Source of the DNA: Paracidovorax konjaci
GTDB taxonomy: Bacteria > Pseudomonadota > Gammaproteobacteria > Burkholderiales > Burkholderiaceae_C
DNA length: 64,000 nucleotides
Assembly: GCF_900112675.1 (NCBI RefSeq)
Contig: NZ_FOMQ01000003.1
Span: 186,001 to 250,000 of the forward strand
Direction: 5' to 3'
Both the position numbers and the translations under genes were made by a program. The notes under the pieces are model-generated. The model was not told the DNA's origin. It did not search any database and worked only from the letters and a program-made list of their open reading frames with translations. This document shows, piece after piece, positions 10,159 to 19,272 of this stretch; position 1 is the first letter of the stretch; every line of letters starts with the position of its first letter.

Positions 10159-10734
10159 TCAGATCGCTGCTTTCAGGTAGAAGACCGGTGCGCCCGCCAT
10201 GCCCTGCGAGGCATCGAAGTCGAATTCCAGCGGCTCGCTCGCGTCGCGCGCCACGGTGAGAAATCCCATGCCGGCGCCCTTGCTGCCCGAGGGCGTTTCC
10301 TCGCGCAAGGTCTGCCGGTAGGCCTGCTTGATCTCCTCGAGCGTCATGCTGCGCAGCTGTTCGAGCTTGCTGCGGAGATCGTCGGCCAGCCCAGACTCGA
10401 TCGGGTTGGCGCACAACAGCAGGAAGCGGCCATCGGCCTCGCGGCGGATGCACACCGAGCCGTGCCGCAGCTCGCCATCGGCCTGGCTGGCGGGCGTGAG
10501 CGCGTCGGCCGAGTAATGGATGATGTTCTGCGCCATCTCGATGAAGGACGAGAACAGCTTGCGGCGCGTGGGCCCCGCGACGCCCGCCACTTCCAGCTGC
10601 AGTTTCACGGCATCGGCCATGGCGGCCACGATGTGCTGCGAAAAATAGCCGACGTAATAGAAGATGACCTGGTGTTCGCGGGCCACGCTGAAAAACGGTC
10701 CGTATTTGGCGGAAATCATGGCGGAGTGCATCAT
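10159..10734 (-). CDS. siaB: SiaB-family protein kinase
   Basis: A 191-residue protein of the SiaB family (DUF6272), a GHKL-like serine/threonine kinase expected to phosphorylate SiaC. The N-box-like segment FSSFIEMAQNIIHYS (about 61-75) is the ATP-site helix, and GSKGAGMGFLTVARDA (about 155-170) is the glycine-rich lid. Two adjacent ATGs (10734, 10731) are possible starts. It sits 31 bp after the phosphatase gene and 34 bp before siaC, all on one strand. It is cytoplasmic with no membrane segment. Confidence 0.85.
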   Translation of the reverse strand: MMHSAMISAKYGPFFSVAREHQVIFYYVGYFSQHIVAAMADAVKLQLEVAGVAGPTRRKLFSSFIEMAQNIIHYSADALTPASQADGELRHGSVCIRREADGRFLLLCANPIESGLADDLRSKLEQLRSMTLEEIKQAYRQTLREETPSGSKGAGMGFLTVARDASEPLEFDFDASQGMAGAPVFYLKAAI

Positions 10735-10765
10735 CGGTAACGGGGGCTGGTGTGGAGGGGCCGCA

Positions 10766-11998
10766 TCAGGTGCGCAAGCTCAGGAAGGTCACGTCGTCGC
10801 GCCGGGCATGGTCGCCCTGCCACTCGCGCAGGCACTCCAGCGCGGCGCGATTGATCTGCTCGGGGCTGTCATCGCGGTGGCGCAGCAACAGCTCCCGGAT
10901 GCGGCGCTTGCCCAGGGCAATGGCGCGCGGGCCGCCTACCTGGTCGGTCAGGCCGTCCGTGGTGATGAACACCAGGCTGCCCGCGGGCAGCGGCACGCTC
11001 TGGTTCTCCCACGCGTAGTCGAGCGCGCTGTCCACGTAGCCCACGCCCTTGCGCTGGCCTTCGACCACGTCCACGGCGTCGGCGCCGGGACGCAGCACCA
11101 GCAGCGACAGCCGCGCGCCGGCGAACACCAGCCGCTCGGCGGCCGGTTCGAACCAGAAGAAGGCGGCGTCCATGCCGTCGTCGGAGCCGGGGGTCTCGTC
11201 CTTGCCGCCCACCTGCCCCAGGACCTGCTTGATGCTCTGGTTGACGCTGCCCAGCAGGCCGGCCGGGTCCTGCGCTCCATGCCTCTCGATGGCCTTGCCG
11301 AGGCTGGTGGACGCGATCAGCGTCATGAAGGCGCCCGGCACGCCGTGGCCGGTGCAGTCGGCCACCGCACCGAACCAGCCGCCGTCGGCCAGGCAGAACT
11401 GGTAGAAATCGCCGCCCACCACATCGCGCGGCTCCCAGACCAGATCGGCCTGGGCGCAGGCGCGCGCCAGGGTGTCGCGCGAAGCACGCAGCGTGGATTG
11501 CTGGATCACGCTGGCGTACTCGATGCTGTGCATGATCTGCCGGTTGCGGGACGCCTGCATGTCCGCCACCACCCGCATGAGCTGCAGCCCGTTACCCACG
11601 CCCGCGAAGGCTCCGCCCCGCGTGATGATGAATCCGTCGGCCAGCGCCTTTTCGCCGTACTCCACCGTGCGCAGCGTGAGCGTGTCGATGTCCATGGCCG
11701 CATCCACGACCAGGGGCTCCTTGTCCATGAAGGCGATGCAGCTCTTGCGGCCGTACAGCTCCATGCGGAACTGCTTGCTCATCTGGGAGAGGAAGATATT
11801 GCGGTTGATGAGCCCGATGGGGCGATCGCCTTCCAGAACCGGAAGCGCCACCAGGTCGCGGTGCCGGCTGAACACGTCCAGCACTTCTTCGTTGGTCTGG
11901 CCGGTGGTCATGCACGGGACAGGTGTGCAGAGGTCCGCGGCGCTGGGGGAACGGAAACGGGGGCGGAACTCGGTCAAATACGCACGGGATTCGGACAT
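10766..11998 (-). CDS. siaA: SiaA-like PP2C phosphatase with CBS input domain
   Basis: A 410-residue protein. A CBS-pair-like region (about 20-145, with CMTTGQTNEEVLDVF and LPVLEGDRPIGLINR) is followed by a short linker helix and a SpoIIE-type PP2C domain. Metal-binding acids are Asp197 (VVGGDFYQF), Asp214 (VADCTGHG) and a late Asp in RRDDVTFLS. Its role by position is SiaA, the phosphatase that dephosphorylates SiaC. P. aeruginosa SiaA is a membrane protein with a periplasmic sensor and HAMP; here there is no membrane segment and CBS domains take the sensor position, suggesting an intracellular nucleotide cue. I prefer ATG 11998 over an in-frame TTG at 12061. Confidence 0.87.
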   Translation of the reverse strand: MSESRAYLTEFRPRFRSPSAADLCTPVPCMTTGQTNEEVLDVFSRHRDLVALPVLEGDRPIGLINRNIFLSQMSKQFRMELYGRKSCIAFMDKEPLVVDAAMDIDTLTLRTVEYGEKALADGFIITRGGAFAGVGNGLQLMRVVADMQASRNRQIMHSIEYASVIQQSTLRASRDTLARACAQADLVWEPRDVVGGDFYQFCLADGGWFGAVADCTGHGVPGAFMTLIASTSLGKAIERHGAQDPAGLLGSVNQSIKQVLGQVGGKDETPGSDDGMDAAFFWFEPAAERLVFAGARLSLLVLRPGADAVDVVEGQRKGVGYVDSALDYAWENQSVPLPAGSLVFITTDGLTDQVGGPRAIALGKRRIRELLLRHRDDSPEQINRAALECLREWQGDHARRDDVTFLSLRT

Positions 11999-12145
11999 GC
12001 CTGCGGCGCCGGAAATAATGTCAGGAAATGTTAATGGCTCAACATTTCCGTTTGATGACAACTATCGCCGGCCTGCGCGAAGCCGCGCCGCGGCGCGCCC
12101 CCCTCTCCCTCCCTGCAGCCGCCCGAGGCCGCGGCCGCCCCACCG

Positions 12146-12177
12146 ATCGGCCGCGCACCGCCTGCCGTGCGGCCGAT
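12146..12177 (-). terminator. GC hairpin after livF, no U-tract
   Basis: A perfect 9-bp stem (12146-12154 with 12169-12177) begins 7 bp beyond the livF stop. It lacks the T-run of an intrinsic terminator, so it may stabilise the mRNA 3' end or mark a Rho-dependent stop. Confidence 0.4.
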
Positions 12178-12183
12178 GCCCGC

Positions 12184-12879
12184 TCAGACCTCCAGCCACT
12201 CCTTGCGCACCGCCGTGTTTTCACGGAGGCCTTCGGGCGTGCCGTCGAACACGATGCTACCGTGGCCCATCACCAGGGCCCGGTCGGAGATGCGCATGGC
12301 GATGGTGAGCTTCTGCTCGATGAGCAGCACCGACACGCCGCGCTCGCGGATCTTCGTGAGGTAGTCCCCCACCAGCTCGACGATCTTGGGCGCCAGGCCC
12401 TCGGTGGGCTCGTCGATGATGATCAGGTCCGGATCGCCCATGAGCGTGCGGCAGAGCGTGAGCATCTGCTGCTCGCCGCCGGACATCACGCCGGCCTCGG
12501 TGTGCTGGCGCTCCTTGAGCCGCGGGAACATCGCGTACATGTCGTCGAAGCCCCAGCGGCTGCCCTTGCCCCGCCCCTTCTGGCCGAGCAGCAGGTTCTG
12601 GTGCACCGTGAGGTTGGGAAACACGTCCCGGCTTTCCGGAACGTAGCCCAGCCCCAGGTGGGCGATCTCGTACGGCTTGCGGCCGTTGAGCCGCTGGCCC
12701 TTCCAGTCGAGCGTGCCTTCCCACTGCACGAGGCCCATGATGGCCTTGGCCGTGGTGGACCGGCCGGAGCCGTTGCGCCCCAGCAGCGCCACGATTTCGC
12801 CCGGCGCCACGTCGAAGCACACGCCGTGCAGCACATGGCTCTTGCCGTAATAGGCGTGCAGATCCCGTATGTGCAGCAT
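12184..12879 (-). CDS. livF: LivF-type ABC transporter ATPase
   Basis: A 231-residue ATP-binding subunit of a branched-chain amino acid-type (HAAT) ABC importer. It has the signature MSGGEQQ and Walker B with LIIIDEPTEGL. The P-loop is unusual: GRNGSGRST (34-42) has Arg40 where Walker A normally has the catalytic Lys. The DNA reads CGG there. ATP binding could still occur in the LivF-LivG heterodimer, whose partner P-loop is normal. It is the last gene of the liv cluster, 1 bp after livG, and is followed by a GC hairpin. The substrate may not be an amino acid. Confidence 0.9.
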   Translation of the reverse strand: MLHIRDLHAYYGKSHVLHGVCFDVAPGEIVALLGRNGSGRSTTAKAIMGLVQWEGTLDWKGQRLNGRKPYEIAHLGLGYVPESRDVFPNLTVHQNLLLGQKGRGKGSRWGFDDMYAMFPRLKERQHTEAGVMSGGEQQMLTLCRTLMGDPDLIIIDEPTEGLAPKIVELVGDYLTKIRERGVSVLLIEQKLTIAMRISDRALVMGHGSIVFDGTPEGLRENTAVRKEWLEV

Positions 12880-12880
12880 G

Positions 12881-13669
12881 TCAGTGCCCCTCCGCCTGTT
12901 GCGACGCGACCACCGAGCCGAGGTAGGCCTCCTGCACGCGCGGATTGGCCCGCACGGCCTCGGGGGTGTCGAAGGCGATCACCTCGCCGTACACCACCAC
13001 CGCGATGCGGTCGGCCAGGCCGAAGACCACGCCCATGTCGTGCTCCACGGTGAGCAGGGTGCGCCCCTGCGTCACCTCGCGGATGAGCTGGATGAACCGG
13101 GCCGTCTCGCTCTTGCTCATGCCGGCCGTGGGCTCGTCCAGCAGGATCACGTTCGCGCCGCCCGCGATGGTGATGCCGATCTCCAGCGCGCGCTGCTCGG
13201 CATAGGTGAGGTTCATGGCCAGCGTGTCGCGCTTGGGCGCCAGATGGATCTGATCCAGCAGTTCCTCGGCCCGTGCATTCGCGTCGTGCAGCCGCGAGAG
13301 GAACCGCCAGAAGCTGTAGCGGTAGCCCAGGCTCCAGAGCACGCCGCAGCGCAGGTTCTCGAACACGCTGAGCTTGGGGAAGATGTTGGTGATCTGGAAG
13401 CTGCGCGAGAGGCCCATGCGGTTGATCTCATACGGCGCCTTGCCGTCGATGCGCTGGCCATTGAGCAGCACTTCGCCGCTCGACGGTCCGAAGCGGCCGC
13501 TGACCAGGTTGAACAGCGTGGACTTGCCCGCGCCGTTGGGGCCGATGATGGCCACGCGCTCGCCCGCCTTCACGGCCAGGTTGGCGCCGCGGATGATCTC
13601 GGTCTTGCCGAAGCGCTTGCGCAGGTCGCGCAGTTCCAGCGCCGGAGTGCCTTCTGCGGCCGCCATCAT
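12881..13669 (-). CDS. livG: LivG-type ABC transporter ATPase
   Basis: A 262-residue ATPase subunit of the HAAT-family importer. It has a canonical P-loop GPNGAGKST, signature LTYAEQR (a variant of LSYGEQR) and Walker B VILLDEPTAGM. ATG 13669 (MMAAAEG) is the start: the four bases 13666-13669 overlap the end of livM, and the second ATG at 13666 is an alternative. The open frame upstream is a shadow of the permease gene. It acts at the inner face of the cytoplasmic membrane with LivF, LivM and LivH. Confidence 0.93.
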   Translation of the reverse strand: MMAAAEGTPALELRDLRKRFGKTEIIRGANLAVKAGERVAIIGPNGAGKSTLFNLVSGRFGPSSGEVLLNGQRIDGKAPYEINRMGLSRSFQITNIFPKLSVFENLRCGVLWSLGYRYSFWRFLSRLHDANARAEELLDQIHLAPKRDTLAMNLTYAEQRALEIGITIAGGANVILLDEPTAGMSKSETARFIQLIREVTQGRTLLTVEHDMGVVFGLADRIAVVVYGEVIAFDTPEAVRANPRVQEAYLGSVVASQQAEGH

Positions 13670-14997
13670 GCGTTCCCCCCTTTGCCGGCCACGCCCCGTT
13701 GCATGTCGCGCTCGATCGCTTCCTGCGTGGCGCCCCACCGCCTGGCGAAGTTTCGCCGGCACAGCTCGAAGAGGACCAGCCCCACGGCGAAGACGAGGCC
13801 GGTGGCGATCCAGGTCGATGGGCTGCGCGCATCGAGCGTGGCGCCCAGGAATCCGATGTGCGGCCCGAGCGCCGCATTGAGCTGCAGGTGGTAGGTCATC
13901 TCGATCATCGCGGCGGCGCCCAGCACGGCCACCATCGCCGTGCTGCCCAGTGCCAGGTAGCTGGGCAGCAGCGCCCGCAGGCGGCCGTAGCGCGCCACGC
14001 GCAGGTTCATCATGATCAGGCTGGCGATGCCGCCCGGCGCATACATGACCATGAACAGGAACACGAGCCCCAGGTAGAGCAGCCAGGCCTTGGACAGCTC
14101 CGACAGCAGCACCGACGCGAACACCAGCAGCACCGCGCCGATGATGGGGCCGAAGAAGAACGTGGCGCCGCCCAGGAAGGTGAACAACAGGTAGGAGCCC
14201 GAGCGCATCACGCTCACGCTGTCGGCGGCGGTGACGATCTCGAAATTGATGGCCGCCAGCGCCCCGCCGATGCCCGCGAAGAAGCCCGCGATGATGAAGG
14301 CGTAGTAGCGCACGCGCTGCGTGTTGTAGCCGATGAATTCCACGCGCTCGGGGTTGTCCCGCACCGCGTTCAGGATGCGGCCCAAAGGGGTGCCCGTGAA
14401 GGCGAACATGAGCGCCGTGCAGACGAAGCAGTAGGCCGCGATCAGGTAGTACACCTGCAGGGCCGGCCCGAAGGTGATGCCGAGAAAGCCCTTGCCGTAC
14501 ACGCGGTCGGTCGTGATGCCGCCCTCGCCGCCGAAGAACTCGGGGAACATCAGCGCCATGGACGCCACCAGTTCGCCGATGCCGAGCGTGATCATCGCGA
14601 AAGTGGTGCCCGACTTCTTGGTGGTGACGAAGCCCAGGAGGACCGCGAAGAGCATGCCCGCCAGCCCGCCCACCAGCGGTATCAGCACGAGCGGAATGGG
14701 CAGCTTGCCCTGGCTCGCCCAGTTCATCGCGTGCACCGCCAGGAACGACCCCATGCCGGTGTAGACCGCATGCCCGAAGCTCAGCATGCCGCCCTGCCCC
14801 AGCAGGATGTTGTACGAGAGGCAGATGATGATGAGGTAGCCGATCTGCGCGAGCATGGTGAGCGCCAGGCTGCTCGTGAAGACCTTGGGCGCCACGATGA
14901 GCACGAGCGCGAACGCGCTCCACACCACGGCGCGGCCGATGTTGAGCGGCCGGAAGCTGTAGTGCCGGCCCGCGCTGGAAGAGGAAGTCGTTGGCAT
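13666..14997 (-). CDS. livM: LivM-type permease
   Basis: A 443-residue integral membrane subunit of the HAAT importer. It has about eight to ten hydrophobic segments and the family motif YNILLGQGGMLSFGHAVYTGMG (near 70-90, given here only as a landmark) shared by LivM proteins. It is longer than many LivM proteins: after the core a C-terminal extension (about 345-443) adds one or two hydrophobic helices and a charged tail. It starts at ATG 14997, 6 bp after livH, and its stop overlaps the livG start by 4 bp. Confidence 0.92.
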   Translation of the reverse strand: MPTTSSSSAGRHYSFRPLNIGRAVVWSAFALVLIVAPKVFTSSLALTMLAQIGYLIIICLSYNILLGQGGMLSFGHAVYTGMGSFLAVHAMNWASQGKLPIPLVLIPLVGGLAGMLFAVLLGFVTTKKSGTTFAMITLGIGELVASMALMFPEFFGGEGGITTDRVYGKGFLGITFGPALQVYYLIAAYCFVCTALMFAFTGTPLGRILNAVRDNPERVEFIGYNTQRVRYYAFIIAGFFAGIGGALAAINFEIVTAADSVSVMRSGSYLLFTFLGGATFFFGPIIGAVLLVFASVLLSELSKAWLLYLGLVFLFMVMYAPGGIASLIMMNLRVARYGRLRALLPSYLALGSTAMVAVLGAAAMIEMTYHLQLNAALGPHIGFLGATLDARSPSTWIATGLVFAVGLVLFELCRRNFARRWGATQEAIERDMQRGVAGKGGNA

Positions 14998-15003
14998 GGT
15001 GGA

Positions 15004-15957
15004 TCAATCCTCCCGGGTTCCAAGGAGCCCCTTGGGGCGGAAGATGAGGATCAGCACGAGGAACAGGTAGGGCAGGATCGGCGCGACCTGCGAGATGGTG
15101 AGCTTGAGCACCGGGTAGCCGAAGGTCTGCTCGGTCACCGCCATGCCCAGGGCCCGCAGCGCGTGCACCATCGAGTAGTCGAGCGCCACGGCGAAGGTCT
15201 GCACGAGCCCGATGATGAGCGACGCCAGGAAAGCCCCCGCGAGCGATCCCATGCCCCCCACCACCACCACGACGAAGATGATGGAGCCCACCGAGGCCGC
15301 CATCGCCGGCTCCGTCACGTAGGTGTTGCCCCCGATCACGCCCGCCAGCCCCGCCAGCGCGCAACCGCCGCCGAACACGAGCATGAACACGCGGGGCACG
15401 TTGTGGCCCAGGGCCTCGACCATCTCGGGCTGCTTGAGTGCCGCCTGGATCACGAGCCCGATGCGCGTGCGGGTCAGGACCAGCCACACCGACAGCAGCA
15501 TCAGCAGCGCCACCAGCATCACGAAGGAGCGCGACTTGGGGAACTGCGTTCCGTAGAGGGAAAAGAGCGGCCCTTGCAGTTGCGCCGGCAAGGCGTAGGG
15601 AACGGTGGAACGGCCCCAGACCAACTGCACGATCTCCAGGACGAGGTACGACAGGCCGAAGGTGACGAGCAGTTCGGGCACGTGGCCGAACTTGTGCACC
15701 CGGCGCAGCGCGTAGCGCTCGAACGCCGCGCCCAGCAGGCCCACGGCCAGCGGCGCGACGAAGAGCGCGGGCCAGAAACCCAGCACGCCCGAGATCGAAT
15801 AGGCGAAATACGCGCCCAGCATGTAGAAGCTGGTGTGCGCGAAATTGAGCACGCCCATCATGCTGAAGATCAGCGTCAGCCCGGAGCTGAGCATGAACAG
15901 CAGCAGGCCGTAACTCACCCCGTTCAGCAGCGAGATGACGAAAAACTCAAGATTCAT
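15004..15957 (-). CDS. livH: LivH-type permease
   Basis: A 317-residue inner-membrane permease of the branched-chain amino acid transporter type. It shows the N-terminal LNGVSYGLLLFMLSSGLTL helix and the VVVVGGMGSLAGAF loop typical of LivH. It should form the translocation pore with LivM. It begins 116 bp after the substrate-binding protein gene. That gap holds a clear intrinsic terminator (15998-16022), so livHMGF is probably transcribed by read-through or from its own promoter. Confidence 0.93.
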   Translation of the reverse strand: MNLEFFVISLLNGVSYGLLLFMLSSGLTLIFSMMGVLNFAHTSFYMLGAYFAYSISGVLGFWPALFVAPLAVGLLGAAFERYALRRVHKFGHVPELLVTFGLSYLVLEIVQLVWGRSTVPYALPAQLQGPLFSLYGTQFPKSRSFVMLVALLMLLSVWLVLTRTRIGLVIQAALKQPEMVEALGHNVPRVFMLVFGGGCALAGLAGVIGGNTYVTEPAMAASVGSIIFVVVVVGGMGSLAGAFLASLIIGLVQTFAVALDYSMVHALRALGMAVTEQTFGYPVLKLTISQVAPILPYLFLVLILIFRPKGLLGTRED

Positions 15958-15997
15958 CGCAATGAACGCCCCGCGGCGCTGGAGAGTGGCCGATTGG

Positions 15998-16022
15998 AAA
16001 AAGGCCCGGCGCCGGCCGGGCC
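15998..16022 (-). terminator. Intrinsic terminator between livK and livH
   Basis: On the minus strand this is a 7-bp perfect GC stem (16016-16022 with 16003-16009), a 6-base loop, then TTTTT. It lies 50 bp after the stop of the substrate-binding protein gene and about 40 bp before livH. It would raise the ratio of binding protein to membrane components. Confidence 0.75.
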
Positions 16023-16073
16023 ACCGTCAGACAGTGGCGCCGCCGGCAGCCGGGGGCTGCGGCGGCCCAGCGC

Positions 16074-17309
16074 TCAGGACGGGCGCTTCATTTGGCAGGA
16101 GCTGGGCGTGCTGGCCACGTAGGGCTCGTAATACTTCACGGGCACGAAGGTGTAGCCCGTATTCTCCGCGTCGTTGGGGTACTTGCCGCCCGCCTTTTCC
16201 CACTTGGAGACGAACAGCCCCTGCTGGAGCTGGTGGTCGGTCTTGCGCATCTCCACCTCGCCGTTGAAGCTGGTGAATTTCATCCCTTCGAACACGGCGG
16301 CGACCTTCACCGGGTCGGTGCTCTTGGCCTTGACGAAGCCGGCATCGAGCATCGCGAAGGCGTGGTATACGGCACCGGTGTACATGTCGTCGTTGAACTT
16401 CTTCTTGTACTCGGTCACCACGCGGCCGATGTCGCCGGGCAGGTTCAGGTGGTTGTACGACACCATGTACACGCGCCCTGCCGCGGCCGACCCCATGGCC
16501 GTGGGCGATCCGGTCACGCCGCCATAGTAGGTATAGAAATTGACGTTGGAGAGGCCCGCATCGTTGGCCGCCTTGATGAGCAGCGCGAGGTCGGAGCCCC
16601 AGTTGCCGGTGATCACCGTATCGGCGCCCGACTGGCGGATCTTGGCGATGTAGGGTGCGAAATCGCGCACCTGGGCCAGCGGGTGCAGGTCATCGCCCAC
16701 GATCTGCACGTCGGGCCGCTTGCGGGCGAGGTTTTCCTTGACGTACTTGGAAACCTGCTGGCCGTGCGCGTAATTCTGGTTGATGAGGTAGACCTTCTTG
16801 ATCTCGGGCTGGTCCTTCATGAAGGTGGTCATGGCTTCCATCTTCATCGACGTGTCGGCATCGAGGCGGAAATGCCAGTAGCTGCACTTGCTGTTGGTGA
16901 GGTCCGGGTCCACGGCCGCATAGTTGAGGTAGACCACTTCCTTGCCCGGGTTGCGCGCGTTGTGCTTCTCCAGGGCATCCATGATGGCCAGCGCAGGGCC
17001 CGAGCCGTTGCCCTGCACCACATAGCGGGCGCCCTGGTCCATCGCGGAGCGCAGCGCACTGGTGGTCTCCTGCGGGCTCAGCTTGTTGTCGATGCCGATG
17101 ATCTCGAACTTCACGCCCGAGGCGTTCTTCTTGCTGAACTCGTCCGCCAGGAACTGGAAGCTCTTGAGCTGGTTGGTGCCCACCGCCGCCATGAGGCCGG
17201 AAAGCGGGTCGAGCCACGCGATCTTCACGGTCTCGCCTTTTTGAGCGAATGCGCCGCATGCCGTCGCGAACATTGCAGATGCCGCTACTACTTTGATAGC
17301 AAATCTCAT
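16074..17309 (-). CDS. HAAT-family periplasmic substrate-binding protein (LivK-like)
   Basis: A 411-residue periplasmic-binding protein (type 1 fold) for the adjacent Liv-type transporter. The N-terminus has a signal peptide (about 22 residues, ending ACGAFAQ), and the mature start VKIAWLDPLSGLMA is typical. I chose ATG 17309 because AAGGAG lies just upstream and the signal peptide begins there. It is first in the liv cluster and is followed by an intrinsic terminator. Neighbouring genes include an acyl-CoA synthetase, so a carboxylic acid ligand rather than an amino acid is possible; that is inference. Confidence 0.9.
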   Translation of the reverse strand: MRFAIKVVAASAMFATACGAFAQKGETVKIAWLDPLSGLMAAVGTNQLKSFQFLADEFSKKNASGVKFEIIGIDNKLSPQETTSALRSAMDQGARYVVQGNGSGPALAIMDALEKHNARNPGKEVVYLNYAAVDPDLTNSKCSYWHFRLDADTSMKMEAMTTFMKDQPEIKKVYLINQNYAHGQQVSKYVKENLARKRPDVQIVGDDLHPLAQVRDFAPYIAKIRQSGADTVITGNWGSDLALLIKAANDAGLSNVNFYTYYGGVTGSPTAMGSAAAGRVYMVSYNHLNLPGDIGRVVTEYKKKFNDDMYTGAVYHAFAMLDAGFVKAKSTDPVKVAAVFEGMKFTSFNGEVEMRKTDHQLQQGLFVSKWEKAGGKYPNDAENTGYTFVPVKYYEPYVASTPSSCQMKRPS

Positions 17310-17422
17310 CGCCTGTCTCCTTGCGTATTGGGGGTCACCGAACACGCCGCAGCGTACAGGCGAGGTCTGCGCCGGCGTTCAGGGATTCACCCTAGCGCCT
17401 ATCCCGCAGGCGACTCGCGCAG

Positions 17423-17456
17423 GCTGGCCGCACGCCTGCACCGGCGTGCGGCCAGC
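17423..17456 (-). terminator. 14-bp perfect hairpin after the acyl-CoA synthetase gene
   Basis: A perfect 14-bp stem (17423-17436 with 17443-17456) with a 6-base loop starts 2 bp beyond the stop codon. No T-run follows on either strand. It is probably an mRNA 3'-end structure or an atypical terminator. Confidence 0.5.
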
Positions 17457-17458
17457 GG

Positions 17459-19099
17459 TCAAAGGCCGGGAAGGCGATAGTCCTGCAGTTGCTCCCGCAG
17501 GCGGGCTTTCAGCATCTTGCCCGTCGCGCCGATCGGTATGGCATCGAGGAACAGCACGTCGTCCGGGATCTGCCACTTGGCGGTCTTGCCTTCATAGAAC
17601 GCCAGCAGTTCTTCACGCGTGGCCTGAGCGCCCTGGCGCAGCACGACCGCCACCACGGGCCGCTCGTCCCACTTGGGATGCGGCATGCCGATGCATGCGG
17701 CCATTGCCACGGCAGGGTGCGCCATGGCGATGTTCTCGATGTCGATGGAGCTGATCCATTCGCCGCCGGACTTGATCACGTCCTTGCTGCGGTCGGTGAT
17801 CTGCATGTAGCCGTCGGCGTCGATGGTGGCCACGTCGCCCGTGGGGAACCAGCCGCGGCCCTGCGCATCGGGAACCAGCGGGCTGCCCTCGACACGGTAG
17901 TAGCGGTCCACGATCCAGGGCCCCTTGACCAGCAGATCGCCATAGGTCTTGCCGTCCCAGGGGAGTTCGCGGCCCTCGCCGTCGACGATCTTCATGTCCA
18001 CGCCGAAGATCGCACGCCCCTGCTTCAGCAGGATCTTCATGCGCTCCTGGGCAGGAAGGTCCTGGTGCTTGTTCTTGAGCGAGCACAGCGTGCCCAGCGG
18101 GCTCATCTCCGTCATGCCCCAGGCATGCAGCACGCGCACGCCGTACTCGTCCTGGAAGGCCTCGATCATGGCGGGGGGGCAGGCCGAGCCACCGATCACC
18201 GTGCGCTGGAGCTTGCCGAACCGCACGCCCGTGGCCTTGGCATGCTGCAGCAGCATCTGCCAGACCGTGGGCACGCCCGCCGCGAAGGTCACACCCTCGG
18301 CGTCCATGAGTTCGTACACCGACTTGCCGTCCAGCGCAGGGCCGGGGAACACCAGCTTGCAGCCCGTGAGCGGTGCGGAATACGGAATACCCCAGGCGTT
18401 GACGTGGAACATCGGCACCACGGGCAGGACCGCGTCGCTGGCCGACAGGCCCATCACATCCGGCAGCGCCGCCGCATAGGCGTGCAGCAGCGACGACCGG
18501 TGGCTGTAGAGCACGCCTTTGGGGTGCCCTGTGGTGCCACTGGTGTAGCAGAGGCTGGAGGCCGAGTTTTCGTCGAACACCGGCCAGTCGTAGCGGTCCG
18601 GCGAAGCCCCGATCCAGGACTCATAGCTCGTGAGATGGGGGATGCCCGTGTCGGCCGGCAGACGGTCCGCATCGCACAACGCCACCCATCGCCGCACCGT
18701 GGGGCACTTGGCATGCACTGCCTGCACGATCGGCAGAAAGCTCAGGTCGAAGCACAGGACCTGGTCTTCGGCATGGTTCACGATCCAGGCGACCTGCTCC
18801 GGATGCAGGCGCGGGTTGATGGTGTGCAGCACGCGGCCCGAACCGCTCACGCCGTAATACATCTCGAGGTGGCGGTAGCCATTCCACGCCAGGCTGGCGA
18901 CGCGATCGCCGAACGCGAGGCCGTCCCCGTCCAGCGCATTGGCGAGCTGGCGCGCCCTGGCGGCCATATCGCGGTAGGTATAGCGGTGGATGTCTCCCTC
19001 CACGCGCCGCGAAACGATCTGCGCGTCGCCGTGGTGGCGCTCCGCAAACTCGACGAGCGTGGAAATCAGCAGGGGTTGGCTCTGCATCAGGCCCAGCAT
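17459..19099 (-). CDS. AlkK-like fatty acyl-CoA synthetase
   Basis: A 546-residue adenylate-forming enzyme that activates a carboxylic acid to its CoA thioester through an acyl-AMP. It has the ATP loop [11 protein letters not shown] (185-195), the GWFPTGD motif in the hinge region and the C-terminal catalytic Lys528 in GATGKM. Length and sequence feel match the AlkK medium-chain acyl-CoA synthetase group. I chose ATG 19099 because AGGAGA lies 9 bp upstream; the ATG at 19114 would overlap that site. It is divergent from selO and upstream of livK. It would supply acyl-CoA to beta-oxidation. Confidence 0.92.
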   Translation of the reverse strand: MLGLMQSQPLLISTLVEFAERHHGDAQIVSRRVEGDIHRYTYRDMAARARQLANALDGDGLAFGDRVASLAWNGYRHLEMYYGVSGSGRVLHTINPRLHPEQVAWIVNHAEDQVLCFDLSFLPIVQAVHAKCPTVRRWVALCDADRLPADTGIPHLTSYESWIGASPDRYDWPVFDENSASSLCYTSGTTGHPKGVLYSHRSSLLHAYAAALPDVMGLSASDAVLPVVPMFHVNAWGIPYSAPLTGCKLVFPGPALDGKSVYELMDAEGVTFAAGVPTVWQMLLQHAKATGVRFGKLQRTVIGGSACPPAMIEAFQDEYGVRVLHAWGMTEMSPLGTLCSLKNKHQDLPAQERMKILLKQGRAIFGVDMKIVDGEGRELPWDGKTYGDLLVKGPWIVDRYYRVEGSPLVPDAQGRGWFPTGDVATIDADGYMQITDRSKDVIKSGGEWISSIDIENIAMAHPAVAMAACIGMPHPKWDERPVVAVVLRQGAQATREELLAFYEGKTAKWQIPDDVLFLDAIPIGATGKMLKARLREQLQDYRLPGL

Positions 19100-19272
19100 G
19101 TGTTGTCTCCTCATAGGGGTGGATAGGGTGATTTCTTATCCTAACCCTGCGGTCGCGCACGGCGGCTGCTCGGCAACCCTGCAGCGCGGCACCACTGTCG
19201 CGCGCTTGACAAGTACCCTGGCACCGCGCTCCAAGCCCCTGCGCCTGGCCGTGGAAAAGGCGCTCGGACACA

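Noticed and set aside
11999-12061. An upstream TTG start for the SiaA-like gene
   Set aside because: It would add 21 residues with no family match; the ATG at 11998 begins the conserved region.
13699-16122. An 807-codon plus-strand frame opposite the liv permeases
   Set aside because: The translation is a His/Gln/Arg/Glu-rich string with no domain, and the minus-strand permeases are clear.
17283-17309. GATAGC/GCTATC-like motif in the signal-peptide codons of the liv binding protein
   Set aside because: Only one arm matches and the CCGCCG block is absent at the required spacing.
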